43,588 bases of DNA from Laceyella putida (GCF_042665195.1 NZ_JBHTBW010000038.1:1-43588); one strand, 5' to 3'; positions 8,801-17,563 are shown, counted from the first letter of the stretch. The notes: generated by a model not told the origin, from the sequence alone. Numbers and translations: made by a program.

Positions 8801-9865
8801 TTATTTTGCGCTTTGGATTTCTTGGATCATTGATTGTGTAGTGAATCCTTTATACTTTTTCCCTAACTTCTTGCTAGTAGCCGCTTCCAATTTTCCGCTT
8901 ACAACAGAGTAGCGGCCCTCAGGAGCTACTACGAGATATTGATCGTTACCTGGACGTTTTTGCAAGAACAATAGATAATCCTTGCCCACTTCATAAGATG
9001 GATCTTCGGCTATACGGAAGTTGTTGTCCCCTGTTTTGAAGACTTTCACTTGTTGACCTGCTTTCAATCCTTTCATAGACTTTGTGATTTCGAACGTGAT
9101 GATTTGCGTGGGAATACGATAAGCTTCCGATTCGCCTTTCAGGTTATGAACAATGTCTTGACCTTTTTCTATCTTGGTAACCTTACCGAAGGCAATAACG
9201 TTTGACAATGCTTTTAATTCATTCATGGTTTGTGGTTGATTAGCCCAAACGGCGATGGCAGTTGGTGCAGTGGAATCCACTGGTGCAGCGGTGTTTTTAG
9301 ATAAACTGCCATGATGGTTGGTGCTGTATGTGTTATAGATATCGCTGACATTGTGTGATCCGACGGTATAGGCATTATTGTAATAGCCGGCTCCCATGCA
9401 ATCACCGGTATTGCTATGATCCAAACCAAAAGCATGTCCGATTTCCTGGCAATAAACGCCGCGCAGATCATTGTCCGAGTATGAATCAGTGTAATAATTG
9501 TTTGCCTGAGCGTGAGCATGTCCGATATGGCCTAGGCTCGAATTTTCCCAAGATTCAATGGAAGCAAGCCCAGCCCAGCCCGTCGCTCCGGAATTTGCAT
9601 TGAAGACATGAACATCGGTGTGGTAGCTTCGATTGGGGAGGCTGAGGATGGTTTTGCTATCCCAGTCTGCTCTTGCTGCTTCTGATGTGTTGTAATATCT
9701 TCCTGATGTAGAGGTGTTATAAATCCCGATGGTAGGAGTGCCATATCTGTTCCAATGATAACCGTATGTTCCGCCTCCCCATGGATGTGCCGAAACGCCA
9801 GTGCTCAGTACCCATACGGACAGCAACGTCACAGCTACGGTAAGAAAAGAAATCTTACGAATCAT
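8801..9865 (-). CDS. Secreted matrixin-like metalloprotease-type protein
   Basis: A 354-residue protein with a Sec signal peptide (basic start, hydrophobic LTVAVTLLSVWVL, cleavage after VSA at about 26). The middle contains CQEIGHAFGLDHSNTGDCMG, a metzincin-like zinc site in which the first His of HExxH is Gln while both later His residues remain. I recall that Gln-variant sites of this kind recur in a family of bacterial matrixin-like proteins, so the protein need not be dead. The two Cys flanking the motif could form a disulfide. The C-terminal 130 residues (ALSNVIAFGKVTKIEKG, YEVGKDYLLFLQKRPG) look like a separate beta domain. AGGAGGG precedes the ATG. A long palindrome lies upstream and a clean terminator follows, so it is a single-gene unit. 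Confidence 0.8.
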   Translation of the reverse strand: MIRKISFLTVAVTLLSVWVLSTGVSAHPWGGGTYGYHWNRYGTPTIGIYNTSTSGRYYNTSEAARADWDSKTILSLPNRSYHTDVHVFNANSGATGWAGLASIESWENSSLGHIGHAHAQANNYYTDSYSDNDLRGVYCQEIGHAFGLDHSNTGDCMGAGYYNNAYTVGSHNVSDIYNTYSTNHHGSLSKNTAAPVDSTAPTAIAVWANQPQTMNELKALSNVIAFGKVTKIEKGQDIVHNLKGESEAYRIPTQIITFEITKSMKGLKAGQQVKVFKTGDNNFRIAEDPSYEVGKDYLLFLQKRPGNDQYLVVAPEGRYSVVSGKLEAATSKKLGKKYKGFTTQSMIQEIQSAK

Positions 9866-9903
9866 GATGTTTAAACCCTCCTGTTGTTATATAGTTAGAA
9901 AAA

Positions 9904-9953
9904 TATTACAAAACTCAATATTTATATAAATAAGAATATTGAGTTTTGTAATA
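9904..9953. promoter_or_regulatory. 19-bp perfect inverted repeat upstream of the protease-like gene
   Basis: Two 19-bp arms (9904-9922 and 9935-9953) are exact reverse complements, separated by 12 nt. The core of the first arm reads ACAAAACTCAATATT. The repeat sits 39 to 88 bp before the protease start codon. It could be a dimeric repressor site or an attenuating stem in the leader; no known operator was matched by eye. Confidence 0.6.
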
Positions 9954-10100
9954 ATGTTATCATGAATTTGTGAAGAAAAAGTGAAGAAATTAAAAATATA
10001 AATTCTCAGTGTAATTAGCAGAAAGCTACTAATATGTATAAAGATGATGAGATGTTATTTTTTCACCGAGGAAATGCTTATCAAAAAAAGATAAGCCGGG

Positions 10101-10388
10101 TTAATTCCCGGCCTGTTTTTGTGTACCGCATTTAGGACAATAAAGCCACTCCGAATCTAATGGATAACGGCAAGAGGCGCACTTTGAAGCACGTTTTTTC
10201 TTTAGCCCTTTTAAATATACCCATAATAAACAACAGCCTATAAAAATTAAAAGTATAATTTCGGCGATATGAATCAATCGATGCCAAAAAGGCCCAATGG
10301 TTCCAAATGGCATGGATGTAGAGACCAATAAACAAGTGCCACCAATCGTTAATAATAAAACGGCAAGCCAAATATCCCAGCTGCGCAT
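10101..10388 (-). CDS. Small membrane protein with C-terminal zinc ribbon
   Basis: A 95-residue protein with two hydrophobic segments (WLAVLLLTIGGTCLLVS at about 7-23 and IAEIILLIFIGCCLLWVYL at about 41-59). They are followed by a cytoplasmic zinc-ribbon of the CxxC-x(11-13)-CxxC type (KCASCRYPL and YCPKCGTQ). Its start lies 3 nt after the stop of the kinase gene on the same strand, so the two are probably cotranscribed and coupled. Function is unknown. A role as accessory membrane subunit or metal sensor of the kinase is inference only. Confidence 0.7.
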   Translation of the reverse strand: MRSWDIWLAVLLLTIGGTCLLVSTSMPFGTIGPFWHRLIHIAEIILLIFIGCCLLWVYLKGLKKKRASKCASCRYPLDSEWLYCPKCGTQKQAGN

Positions 10389-10391
10389 AAT

Positions 10392-11780
10392 TTACTCATC
10401 CTTTTTTGTAATGGGAAATTTGATGATAAAGGTTGTACCTTTCTCTGGAACACTGTGAACATCAATGGTTCCATGATGCAGTTCTACTAAATGCTTGACA
10501 ATGGACAGTCCAAGCCCACTTCCCCCATATTGACGCGAACGTGATTTTTCAACCCTGTAAAACCTTTCCCAAATTCGATCCAATTGTTCTGGTGTCATAC
10601 CAATCCCTTGATCTTTTACTTGAATTGTTGCATGTTTACGATCTTTAAAAGTAGAAATGGTAACGATTGTTCCTTTTTTTGAGTAACGTAAGGCGTTATC
10701 GATGAGATTCATGATAATTTGGTGAAAACGATGGATATCCACAAAAATATCAATGGACTCTTTAACATGAAGGTTCAGTTCGATGTCCAACTCTTTTGCA
10801 CGGGGTTTCATCTCTTCAACGATTTTGTTAAGCAATAATCCGAGTTCCGTTTTTTCTGGATGTAACTTGATTTGGCCCTCATCAAGACGACTTAATGTGA
10901 CGAGATCATCAACGATTCGTTCTAACCGGTTGGATTGTTCAAAAATAATATGGGTGAGGTTTTTTTCTTCTTCATCTTTTGCCGTTCGCGCTAGCAGTGC
11001 TGCATAGCCTTTAACATAAGTTAATGGTGTACGCAGTTCGTGTGCGACATGGGATAGAAATTCACGCCGGGAGGACTGGTAATATGACAAACTTTCCGCC
11101 AGTCGATTCATTTGTTTTCCTAAAGAAGCCAATTCGTCTTGTCCTGTAACAGCGACTCGTGTTTGATAATTCCCTTTGGCCAGTTGTTCGGCCGTTTTAC
11201 GCATGTTAAGGATGGGGCGAACGATTCGTCGGGATAACAGTAGTCCAAAGCCTGCGGCCACCAAAAGAGCTCCGGCACTAGCCAATTCAATGGTAGACTC
11301 AAACTCACTAAGGGTGGTTTCAAGCCATGATTGATTGGTCACTATAATTACGGTTCCCAACACCTTTTTGTTTTTGTTGATGGGGCTTTTGGCCATAATG
11401 ATTCCCTGTTGTTTAAGGGATAACACCGCATGTTTTATTTTTTGGGATTTGTTCTTTTCCTGCAACCACTTTTTGGTTGCTTGAAGAACTTCATTATTTA
11501 TGACCAAACCGGAATGAATGAGGAGGTTACCTGTTGGGGAGAACACAGCTACGCCTGTCGAGGGGCCTTTTTCCATTCCGGCTACGTGTTGCAATGTCTT
11601 GGTTTCAAAATCATGACTTAAAATGTTGGCATAAGATTCGGTTCGATTATACAAGGATTGCTCTATATAAGAGCGATAGTGCTGTGTAATGACATGATGA
11701 ATGGAAAAACCCAATAAACCGAGTCCAATAATCATGACAAAGAGAAGGGTGACCATCCATTTTGTAGCAATTCGTTTCAT
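10392..11780 (-). CDS. Sensor histidine kinase (HAMP, HisKA, HATPase_c)
   Basis: A 462-residue membrane kinase. TM1 spans about residues 8-31, an extracytoplasmic sensor region about 32-165, TM2 about 166-184, and a HAMP linker about 185-240. The phospho-acceptor His247 is in SHVAHELRTPLTY. The ATP domain shows NLIDNALRYS (N box), VKDQGIGM (G1), the IWERFYRVEKSRSR loop and GGSGLGLSI (G2). The regulator gene ends 3 nt before this gene starts, so they form one operon. The signal is not visible in the sequence. The divergent neighbour is a multicopper oxidase, which suggests metal or envelope oxidation as the stimulus (inference). Confidence 0.93.
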   Translation of the reverse strand: MKRIATKWMVTLLFVMIIGLGLLGFSIHHVITQHYRSYIEQSLYNRTESYANILSHDFETKTLQHVAGMEKGPSTGVAVFSPTGNLLIHSGLVINNEVLQATKKWLQEKNKSQKIKHAVLSLKQQGIIMAKSPINKNKKVLGTVIIVTNQSWLETTLSEFESTIELASAGALLVAAGFGLLLSRRIVRPILNMRKTAEQLAKGNYQTRVAVTGQDELASLGKQMNRLAESLSYYQSSRREFLSHVAHELRTPLTYVKGYAALLARTAKDEEEKNLTHIIFEQSNRLERIVDDLVTLSRLDEGQIKLHPEKTELGLLLNKIVEEMKPRAKELDIELNLHVKESIDIFVDIHRFHQIIMNLIDNALRYSKKGTIVTISTFKDRKHATIQVKDQGIGMTPEQLDRIWERFYRVEKSRSRQYGGSGLGLSIVKHLVELHHGTIDVHSVPEKGTTFIIKFPITKKDE

Positions 11781-11783
11781 TGA

Positions 11784-12473
11784 TTACAAAACTCCCCACT
11801 TATAGCCAAATCCCCATACAGTTTGAAGTGGATCCCCTTGAAGCCCAGCCTGTCGAAATTTAATTCGCAAGTTTTTTATATGGGTGTCTACTGTTCGAGT
11901 ATCTCCGCAAAAGTCAAAGCCCCATACTTTTTCCAGCAATTGATCCCGTGAAAATGCTTGTTTGGGGTGAACGGCTAGTGTGATAAGCAAATCAAATTCA
12001 GTAGGAGTGAGTTTCAGTTCTTTTTCATTTACCCATACTTCCCTACGGGATAAATCAATACGTATGCCCTCAAAATACAATTGATCTGACTGTGTTCGCT
12101 TGGCTGTACGACGAAGAACGGATTTGACACGCGCAACCACTTCTGTTGGATCAAAAGGTTTGGTGATGTAGTCATCCGCACCCAATTCCAAGCCTTCTAC
12201 CCGATCCTCCACCTCAGCACGAGCGGAAACATAAATGACAGCAGTTTCTATTTTTTCATGTTTCATTTGTTTTAATAAGTCCCAGCCGTTCATCGAAGGC
12301 ATCATGATGTCAAGGAGACACAAGTCGAAGTGCTTCTGCTTGAGCAATCCCAGTGCCATCTTCCCGTCGGTAGCAGCGGTAACGTTAAATTCGTCTTTTA
12401 ATATCCTGGTTAGCAAATCAATCATGTGTTCCTCATCATCAACGATTAGAATAGAAGGTTTCGTCATATCCAT
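11784..12473 (-). CDS. OmpR-family response regulator
   Basis: A 229-residue regulator. The receiver domain has the acidic pair D12-D13 in ILIVDDEEHM, the phospho-acceptor Asp55 in LLDIMMPSMNG and the Lys in ITKPFDPTEV. The C-terminal winged helix ends with DTRTVDTHIKNLRIK and the typical TVWGFGYKW. The frame is open further upstream to 12674, but that extension lacks family similarity. The ATG at 12473 (MDMTKPSIL) or the second ATG at 12467 is preferred. It is first in an operon with the kinase and the small zinc-ribbon protein, and divergent from the multicopper oxidase gene, which it may control. Confidence 0.92.
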   Translation of the reverse strand: MDMTKPSILIVDDEEHMIDLLTRILKDEFNVTAATDGKMALGLLKQKHFDLCLLDIMMPSMNGWDLLKQMKHEKIETAVIYVSARAEVEDRVEGLELGADDYITKPFDPTEVVARVKSVLRRTAKRTQSDQLYFEGIRIDLSRREVWVNEKELKLTPTEFDLLITLAVHPKQAFSRDQLLEKVWGFDFCGDTRTVDTHIKNLRIKFRQAGLQGDPLQTVWGFGYKWGVL

Positions 12474-12654
12474 CGTCTCGCTTTCATTTCTCTTTTCGTG
12501 CTTATCATAACCTGTAATAGTGATAATTTTGTGTAGGTCAGGAGTCAACAATAATTCTTCACAATTTGGCATTAGAATGAAATAAAAAATAAGCATCAAA
12601 CACTCACGTATTCCTCGATGGGCTGAGTGGTAGTGTGTGAAAGGGGACAAAAAA

Positions 12655-14223
12655 ATGAAACGAATGTTAATCATTCTTGTAGCAGCTGTGTTTTTCTTAG
12701 CTGCCTGTTCAAATAAAAGTAACCCCCACCAGAATCATACGGGTTCAATGGAACCCAATATACAAAAAACGGGCGCTCAGCCCGTTTTTGCTAAGAAAAA
12801 TGGGGATATGTTTGAGATAACGGCTCAACAAGGGATGGTTCAGTTAAAAGGAGACAAGAAGTGGAACATATGGGCTTATGATGGAATGAATCCCGGTCCT
12901 ACCATCCGGGTAAAGCAAGGGGAAATGGTTAAAGTTAAGCTAAAAAATAAATTGCCGGAACCGGTCACGATTCATTGGCATGGGTTACCCGTGCCTAACA
13001 AAATGGATGGGGTTGCAGGTTTGACGCAAAACGCAGTTGAACCGGGCAAAGAATTTGTGTATGAATTTGAGGCAACGGTGCCGGGAACTTACTGGTACCA
13101 TTCGCATCAAAACAGTGCAGAACAAGTGGACAAGGGATTATACGGAACTGTCATTGTGGAACCAAAAGATGAGAAAGTGAAATACAACCGCGATTATACG
13201 CTGGTGTTTGACGAGTGGAAAGATCCTGAAGCGGAAGGCGGGAACGGATCACATGATAACAGCGGTGGCATGGATCACTCGTCGCACTCGTCGATGAATT
13301 CAAATGACAGTGATATGAATATGGATCATTCCGCGCACGGCAATATGCAGGGTATGAATATGGATCATATGAAAGATTACAAAACCTTTACCATTAATGG
13401 CAAAGCGTCTCCGGAAACAGAGCCTCTTATGGTGAAAAAAGGGGATTTGGTCAAGCTGCGGCTGGTGAATGCCGGGTTTATGACGCATCAAATCCATATT
13501 CATGGTCATTCAGTGAAAGTGACAAACATGGATGGGCAGCCCATTAACAAACCGCAAGAGTTCAAAGATCAATTGATCGCCATCGCGCCAGGGGAACGGT
13601 ATGAGTTTGAATTCAAAGCCGACCAAACAGGTAAATGGTTGATTGAATGTCATGGCAAGATGGAAGGCACGAAAGACATGAAGACGTTTATTCAATATGA
13701 AGAAAGCTCTTCTAATCAAGATAAAGCGAATGAAGGACAGGAATTACCCGTATTGGATATTACAAGTTATGGGGAAAAGGTAGCTGAAACAAACGGCTCC
13801 TTCGATAAAGAGTATCAGGTAGACCTTGGAGAAAAAACAGATAACAACATGAACGAGATTTTTACGATCAATGGCAATACATTCAAAACAGCCAAGCCGT
13901 TTATGGTAAAACAGGGCGATAAGATAAAGCTTACCCTTACGAATACAGGGAAACAGGATCATCCGATGCATCTCCACGGTCACTTTTTCCAAGTGATAAG
14001 TAAAAACGGTAAACCGTTAACCGGTTCACCGATTATGAAAGATACGTTAAACGTGCGTTCTGGTGAATCCTATGAGATTAGTTTCACGGCAGATAACCCG
14101 GGCGATTGGATGTTCCATTGCCACGATCTGCATCATGCGGCGGCCGGCATGGCTACCACTGTTAAATATGAAGGATATTCCTCATTCAAGCCAGATCCTA
14201 AAGCGAAAAACATTTCTGAGTGA
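12655..14223 (+). CDS. Multicopper oxidase lipoprotein
   Basis: A 522-residue exported oxidase. The lipobox LAAC puts the lipid-bearing Cys at residue 18. All four copper-ligand blocks are visible: HWHG near 107, YWYHSH near 147, HPMHLHGHFF near 436 and HCHDLHH near 487. A Met/His-rich insert at about 200-240 (MDHSSHSSM, MNMDHSAHG, MQGMNMDHM) resembles the Met-rich loops of CueO/CopA-type copper oxidases, suggesting cuprous ion oxidation at the membrane surface. I chose the ATG at 12655, preceded by AAGGGGAC, over the GTG at 12637. It is divergent from a two-component operon and followed by its own terminator, so it is transcribed alone. Confidence 0.92.
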   Translation: MKRMLIILVAAVFFLAACSNKSNPHQNHTGSMEPNIQKTGAQPVFAKKNGDMFEITAQQGMVQLKGDKKWNIWAYDGMNPGPTIRVKQGEMVKVKLKNKLPEPVTIHWHGLPVPNKMDGVAGLTQNAVEPGKEFVYEFEATVPGTYWYHSHQNSAEQVDKGLYGTVIVEPKDEKVKYNRDYTLVFDEWKDPEAEGGNGSHDNSGGMDHSSHSSMNSNDSDMNMDHSAHGNMQGMNMDHMKDYKTFTINGKASPETEPLMVKKGDLVKLRLVNAGFMTHQIHIHGHSVKVTNMDGQPINKPQEFKDQLIAIAPGERYEFEFKADQTGKWLIECHGKMEGTKDMKTFIQYEESSSNQDKANEGQELPVLDITSYGEKVAETNGSFDKEYQVDLGEKTDNNMNEIFTINGNTFKTAKPFMVKQGDKIKLTLTNTGKQDHPMHLHGHFFQVISKNGKPLTGSPIMKDTLNVRSGESYEISFTADNPGDWMFHCHDLHHAAAGMATTVKYEGYSSFKPDPKAKNISE

Positions 14224-14240
14224 TAATCGAATCGATCACG

Positions 14241-14273
14241 ATGGCCCTGTGGCAACCGATGCTATAGGGCCAT
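14241..14273 (+). terminator. Terminator of the multicopper oxidase gene
   Basis: ATGGCCCT and AGGGCCAT make a perfect 8-bp stem with a 17-nt loop, 18 nt past the stop codon. No strong T run follows. The rest of the gap to 14545 shows only a possible promoter (TTGGTC at 14361-14366, 16-nt spacer, TATAGA at 14383-14388). Confidence 0.55.
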
Positions 14274-14544
14274 TGTCATGTCCTGGAGTGGCGCTATGAA
14301 GTGCTTTGTTAAATGGGTTGTAATGATTAGTTATTGTTAAGATACAATTATTTATTTTAATTGGTCTGATTAATTTTTCGGATATAGAATGATATGTTTA
14401 TGCGTGTTTCGAGCCTGAAAAATTTGCAGAAATGTGTCTTTTGTAGACCTTCAGTGTTTCAACATAAATTCACCACATTTTTTCGTTAGTATATTCACCG
14501 TGTTCGGATTAAAAAAACAAAAAAAATTATTGAAGGTGGAAGAC

Positions 14545-15777
14545 ATGCGCTTACAAAACTTATTGTCTTCTTATCGGTTTGGGATGGGAACTTGGTTGAT
14601 TCTCTTCATCCAATTTCTCGCTTTTTTTACCTTCTTTATGTTTGTCCCTTTTATCTCGACCTACTTTAGCCATTCGTTGGGATTTTCCGTTGCTTTTGTA
14701 GGTGTCATTCTTGCCGTGCGCATTATCAGTCAGCAAGGGTTGATGATGGCGGGAGGTTTTTTGGCTGATCGTTTCGGTTATAAGCCGATTGCTGTCTTGG
14801 GTTTCATTGTGAGGGGAGTCGGTTTTGCATGGATGGGTTTAACCGCTGACCCCACTTCTATTCTCATTGCGGCGTCACTGAGTGGGATTGGCGGCGCGAT
14901 GTTCAGTCCGGCTTTAAAGGCATTGGTTACCTACTTCACTCCTCCCGACCGCCAAAAAGAGGCGTTTTCCGCATTGAACATCATTGAAAACGCCGGATCG
15001 GTGTTGGGGCCCCTGGCGGGGCTTTATTTTCAAGAAGATCAATTTCTGCTTTTGTGTATCATATCGGGAGCCATTTTTGGGGCGATGGGCTTTGTTGTCT
15101 TGCTTCTTCCCAATCCCCCCGCGCCGAAAGCGAGTCGCTCGTGGATCCAGGAAAGTGGCCTGATCTTTCGACAAAAGCAATTCATGCTGATTGTGATCAG
15201 CTTGATGCCCTTTCATTTTATTTACCAGCAACTTTACTTGACTTTGCCGATGGTGGCAAATCAAACAACGGGTTCGTCGGGTTGGATTTTCTCCTTTGTC
15301 ACGATCATGATCATCCTGTTTCAGTGGCCTGTATCTGTTTACACAGACAATAAAAGCCTGAAACGAATTTTCAGCATAGCCTATGTGTTTTTGGGTGTGA
15401 CACTCATGTTTCTGGGGTTCGTGTCCAGTTCGTGGACGGTTCTGCTAACATTGGCCGCTATTTCACTTGGGAGCATGATGTTGCTTCCATCTTTTCAAAG
15501 TTATGTGGCCAATATCGCACCCAAAGAATCATTGGCGGCTTATTTTGGATTTTCGAATATGGCAATGGCCATAGGCGGGTCACTCGGTAATTTTTTGGGT
15601 GGGGTGTTGCATGATTTCTTTGTGGATATCAATCAACCGCAAACCTTTTGGCTTACTCTAAGCATTCTCACACTGTTCCCGATCATGGGCGCGGTTCGAT
15701 TGAAATATACCCAGCAAAAAAGAAGAACGGCGCAACTGCTTGCCAAATTTCATGGGTTTCGTTCAGATCATATTTAA
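14545..15777 (+). CDS. MFS transporter, drug:H+ antiporter type
   Basis: A 410-residue, 12-helix transporter of the DHA1 type. The conserved motif A region is GGFLADRFGYKP in the loop after TM2, and GIGGAMFSPALKALVTYF resembles motif C-bearing TM5. I chose the ATG at 14545 with AAGGTGG upstream; the frame extends to 14434 but that part is not transporter-like. It is first in a tight operon (gaps of about 20 nt) with an SbnI-like serine kinase and an SbnA-like synthase. In staphyloferrin B loci an MFS exporter (SbnD) accompanies the same two enzymes, so export of a small amino-acid-derived chelator is a reasonable inference. Orthology to SbnD cannot be judged by eye. Confidence 0.88.
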   Translation: MRLQNLLSSYRFGMGTWLILFIQFLAFFTFFMFVPFISTYFSHSLGFSVAFVGVILAVRIISQQGLMMAGGFLADRFGYKPIAVLGFIVRGVGFAWMGLTADPTSILIAASLSGIGGAMFSPALKALVTYFTPPDRQKEAFSALNIIENAGSVLGPLAGLYFQEDQFLLLCIISGAIFGAMGFVVLLLPNPPAPKASRSWIQESGLIFRQKQFMLIVISLMPFHFIYQQLYLTLPMVANQTTGSSGWIFSFVTIMIILFQWPVSVYTDNKSLKRIFSIAYVFLGVTLMFLGFVSSSWTVLLTLAAISLGSMMLLPSFQSYVANIAPKESLAAYFGFSNMAMAIGGSLGNFLGGVLHDFFVDINQPQTFWLTLSILTLFPIMGAVRLKYTQQKRRTAQLLAKFHGFRSDHI

Positions 15778-15797
15778 TCAGGAGTGTGGGTTTTAAA

Positions 15798-16568
15798 ATG
15801 GATATCCTTTCTTCGTTAAAACTGGTTGATGTGGAACGGATTCGCTTGCACGAACCGACGGAATCCGTAAGATTGGGCCGAACAGTACAGGCGATTGCCA
15901 AGGAAGGGGTCTTGCGCAATCCGTTGTTGGCCATTCGATTGGAAAATTCGGATTACCTGATTCTGGATGGAGCCCATCGAACGGGTGCATTGAAGAGATT
16001 GGGATGTAAGCGAATACCGCTGCAAATCGTGGACCCCTCACAAGTGGACATTGGCTCATGGGATCATATGATTCCGGCGGGAACATGGTTACAGGGTCTT
16101 AGCCAACATCCTTCATTATTATGGACATCGGTTTTCTCCAATGACGCTGCATTGCTAGCAAAAGTGGTGGACGCTGATGGGGCGCCCAAATTTGTTTATT
16201 TGAATGGCGAGCAGACAGACCCAATGGAGCGGCTAAAGATGTGGCATCATATCGTGGATGCCTATAACAAGGATTATCCAGTGAGGCGATTTCCAAAGGG
16301 AAGCCGCTTATATCCAGAACCAGGGATGATCTTGTTGCAATATCCAACTTGTACATTGGAAGATTTAAAAGACATCGTAATGACCGGACATAAAGTTCCT
16401 GCAGGCGTTACCCGTTGTATGGTGGAAGGGCGTTTATTAAATCTGAGAATTCCCATCCGTTTGCTTGAGTCTCGAGAGGTTGACCTGAAAGAGTGGAACC
16501 AATTGTGTGAAAAATGGGCTGAGCAATTACGGTTTTATTCAGAAAGCATCTATCTTTGTGAAGTATAA
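15798..16568 (+). CDS. sbnI: SbnI-like ParB/sulfiredoxin-fold free-serine kinase
   Basis: A 256-residue protein, the length of staphylococcal SbnI. The N-terminal ParB-like fold shows LVDVERIRLHE, in which the Glu after the His corresponds to the catalytic region of SbnI/SerK. It also shows YLILDGAHRTGALKRLGC (residues 53-70) with the conserved DGxHR. The C-terminal part (VPAGVTRCMVEGRLLNLRIP) also matches SbnI as I remember it. SbnI phosphorylates free L-serine to O-phosphoserine, the substrate of SbnA, and the next gene here is sbnA-like, which supports the call. The ATG at 15798 follows AGGAG; 20 nt separate it from the transporter gene. A DNA-binding ParB role is unlikely given the context. 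Confidence 0.82.
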   Translation: MDILSSLKLVDVERIRLHEPTESVRLGRTVQAIAKEGVLRNPLLAIRLENSDYLILDGAHRTGALKRLGCKRIPLQIVDPSQVDIGSWDHMIPAGTWLQGLSQHPSLLWTSVFSNDAALLAKVVDADGAPKFVYLNGEQTDPMERLKMWHHIVDAYNKDYPVRRFPKGSRLYPEPGMILLQYPTCTLEDLKDIVMTGHKVPAGVTRCMVEGRLLNLRIPIRLLESREVDLKEWNQLCEKWAEQLRFYSESIYLCEV

Positions 16569-16591
16569 AACCGAAAGGGAGAGTTGGAAAA

Positions 16592-17563
16592 ATGCTTACT
16601 GCGACGAAGAGTATCCAAGGTTCAATTAAGGATTGTATCGGCAACACACCGATGGTGCAGTTGGAGAAGTTGTTTTCGACTCACAATATAAAGGTCATGG
16701 CGAAGCTGGAGTTCATGAATCCAGGAGGTAGCATGAAAGATCGCCCGGCACGGTACTTTATCGAACAAGGCATGAAAGAGGGAGTCATCAAACCGAATAC
16801 CCATCTGATCGAAAGTACTTCCGGTAATTTGGGAATTGCGCTGGCCATGTTGGCTCGGTATTACAATCTCTCTTTCACTTCCGTTGTGGATCCCAAGATT
16901 TCGCCAACCAATTTGAAGATGATCAAGAGTTTGGGAGCCAATGTCGTGATGGTAGACGAGCCCGATGACCAAGGGGGTTATCTCAAGACCAGAATCAGAA
17001 AGGTTCAAGAACTGCTTGAGATGGTTCCCAACAGTGTTTGGATTAACCAGTACGCAAATGAAAACAACTGGAAAGCGCATTACCACGGAACAGGTGAAGA
17101 GATGGTCCAGCAATTAATCACGAGCGGTGAGAAGGCGGATATCCTGGTTGCCCCAGTCAGCACGACAGGTTGCATCATGGGGACATCCAGAAGGTTGCGG
17201 GCACAATACCCCGATATAAAAGTGATTGCGGTGGATGCGGTGGGTTCGATCATTTTTGGGGCTCCGCCAGCCTCAAGGGAAATTCCGGGAATCGGTTCCA
17301 GTCGGGTGCCGGAACTTCTTAATCCAACGGAAGTGGATGAGGTGATTTATGTGAATGATGCCGAATCTGCCATGGGGTGTCGGGAGCTGTTGGAAAAGGA
17401 AGGGATCTTTGCCGGTGGATCTTCGGGTTCCGTGATTGCGGCGATTAAAAAATTGGTTCCTACATTGGAAGGGAATTGCAATATTGTAACAGTTTTTCCG
17501 GATAGGGGAGATCGATATATCGATATGGTTTATGATGACCAGTGGCTGGCAAAGTTGATGTGA
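16592..17563 (+). CDS. sbnA: SbnA-like PLP enzyme (ACEGA synthase / cysteine-synthase fold)
   Basis: A 323-residue fold-type II PLP enzyme. It contains GNTPMVQLEKLF, the PLP lysine K49 in NPGGSMKDRPA, the substrate/phosphate loops ESTSGNLGIALAM and PVSTTGCIMG, and FAGGSSGSVIAAI. Segments such as VVDPKISPTNLK and WINQYANENNW are closer to SbnA than to CysK as I remember them. SbnA condenses O-phosphoserine with glutamate to N-(1-amino-1-carboxyl-2-ethyl)-glutamate (ACEGA). It is third in the MFS-SbnI-like operon. No sbnB (the dehydrogenase that releases 2,3-diaminopropionate) and no siderophore synthetase lie nearby, so the end product is unclear; an O-phosphoserine-dependent cysteine synthase is the main alternative. 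Confidence 0.85.
   Translation: MLTATKSIQGSIKDCIGNTPMVQLEKLFSTHNIKVMAKLEFMNPGGSMKDRPARYFIEQGMKEGVIKPNTHLIESTSGNLGIALAMLARYYNLSFTSVVDPKISPTNLKMIKSLGANVVMVDEPDDQGGYLKTRIRKVQELLEMVPNSVWINQYANENNWKAHYHGTGEEMVQQLITSGEKADILVAPVSTTGCIMGTSRRLRAQYPDIKVIAVDAVGSIIFGAPPASREIPGIGSSRVPELLNPTEVDEVIYVNDAESAMGCRELLEKEGIFAGGSSGSVIAAIKKLVPTLEGNCNIVTVFPDRGDRYIDMVYDDQWLAKLM

Noticed and set aside
14324..14339. Degenerate Fur-like dyad before the MFS operon
   Set aside because: Only about 10 of 14 positions fit a 7-1-7 Fur box by eye in AT-rich DNA; too weak to list as an operator.
15798..16568. ParB-like gene as a plasmid or chromosome partition gene
   Set aside because: No parA or parS-like sites nearby; the SbnI-type C-terminus and adjacent sbnA-like gene indicate serine kinase.
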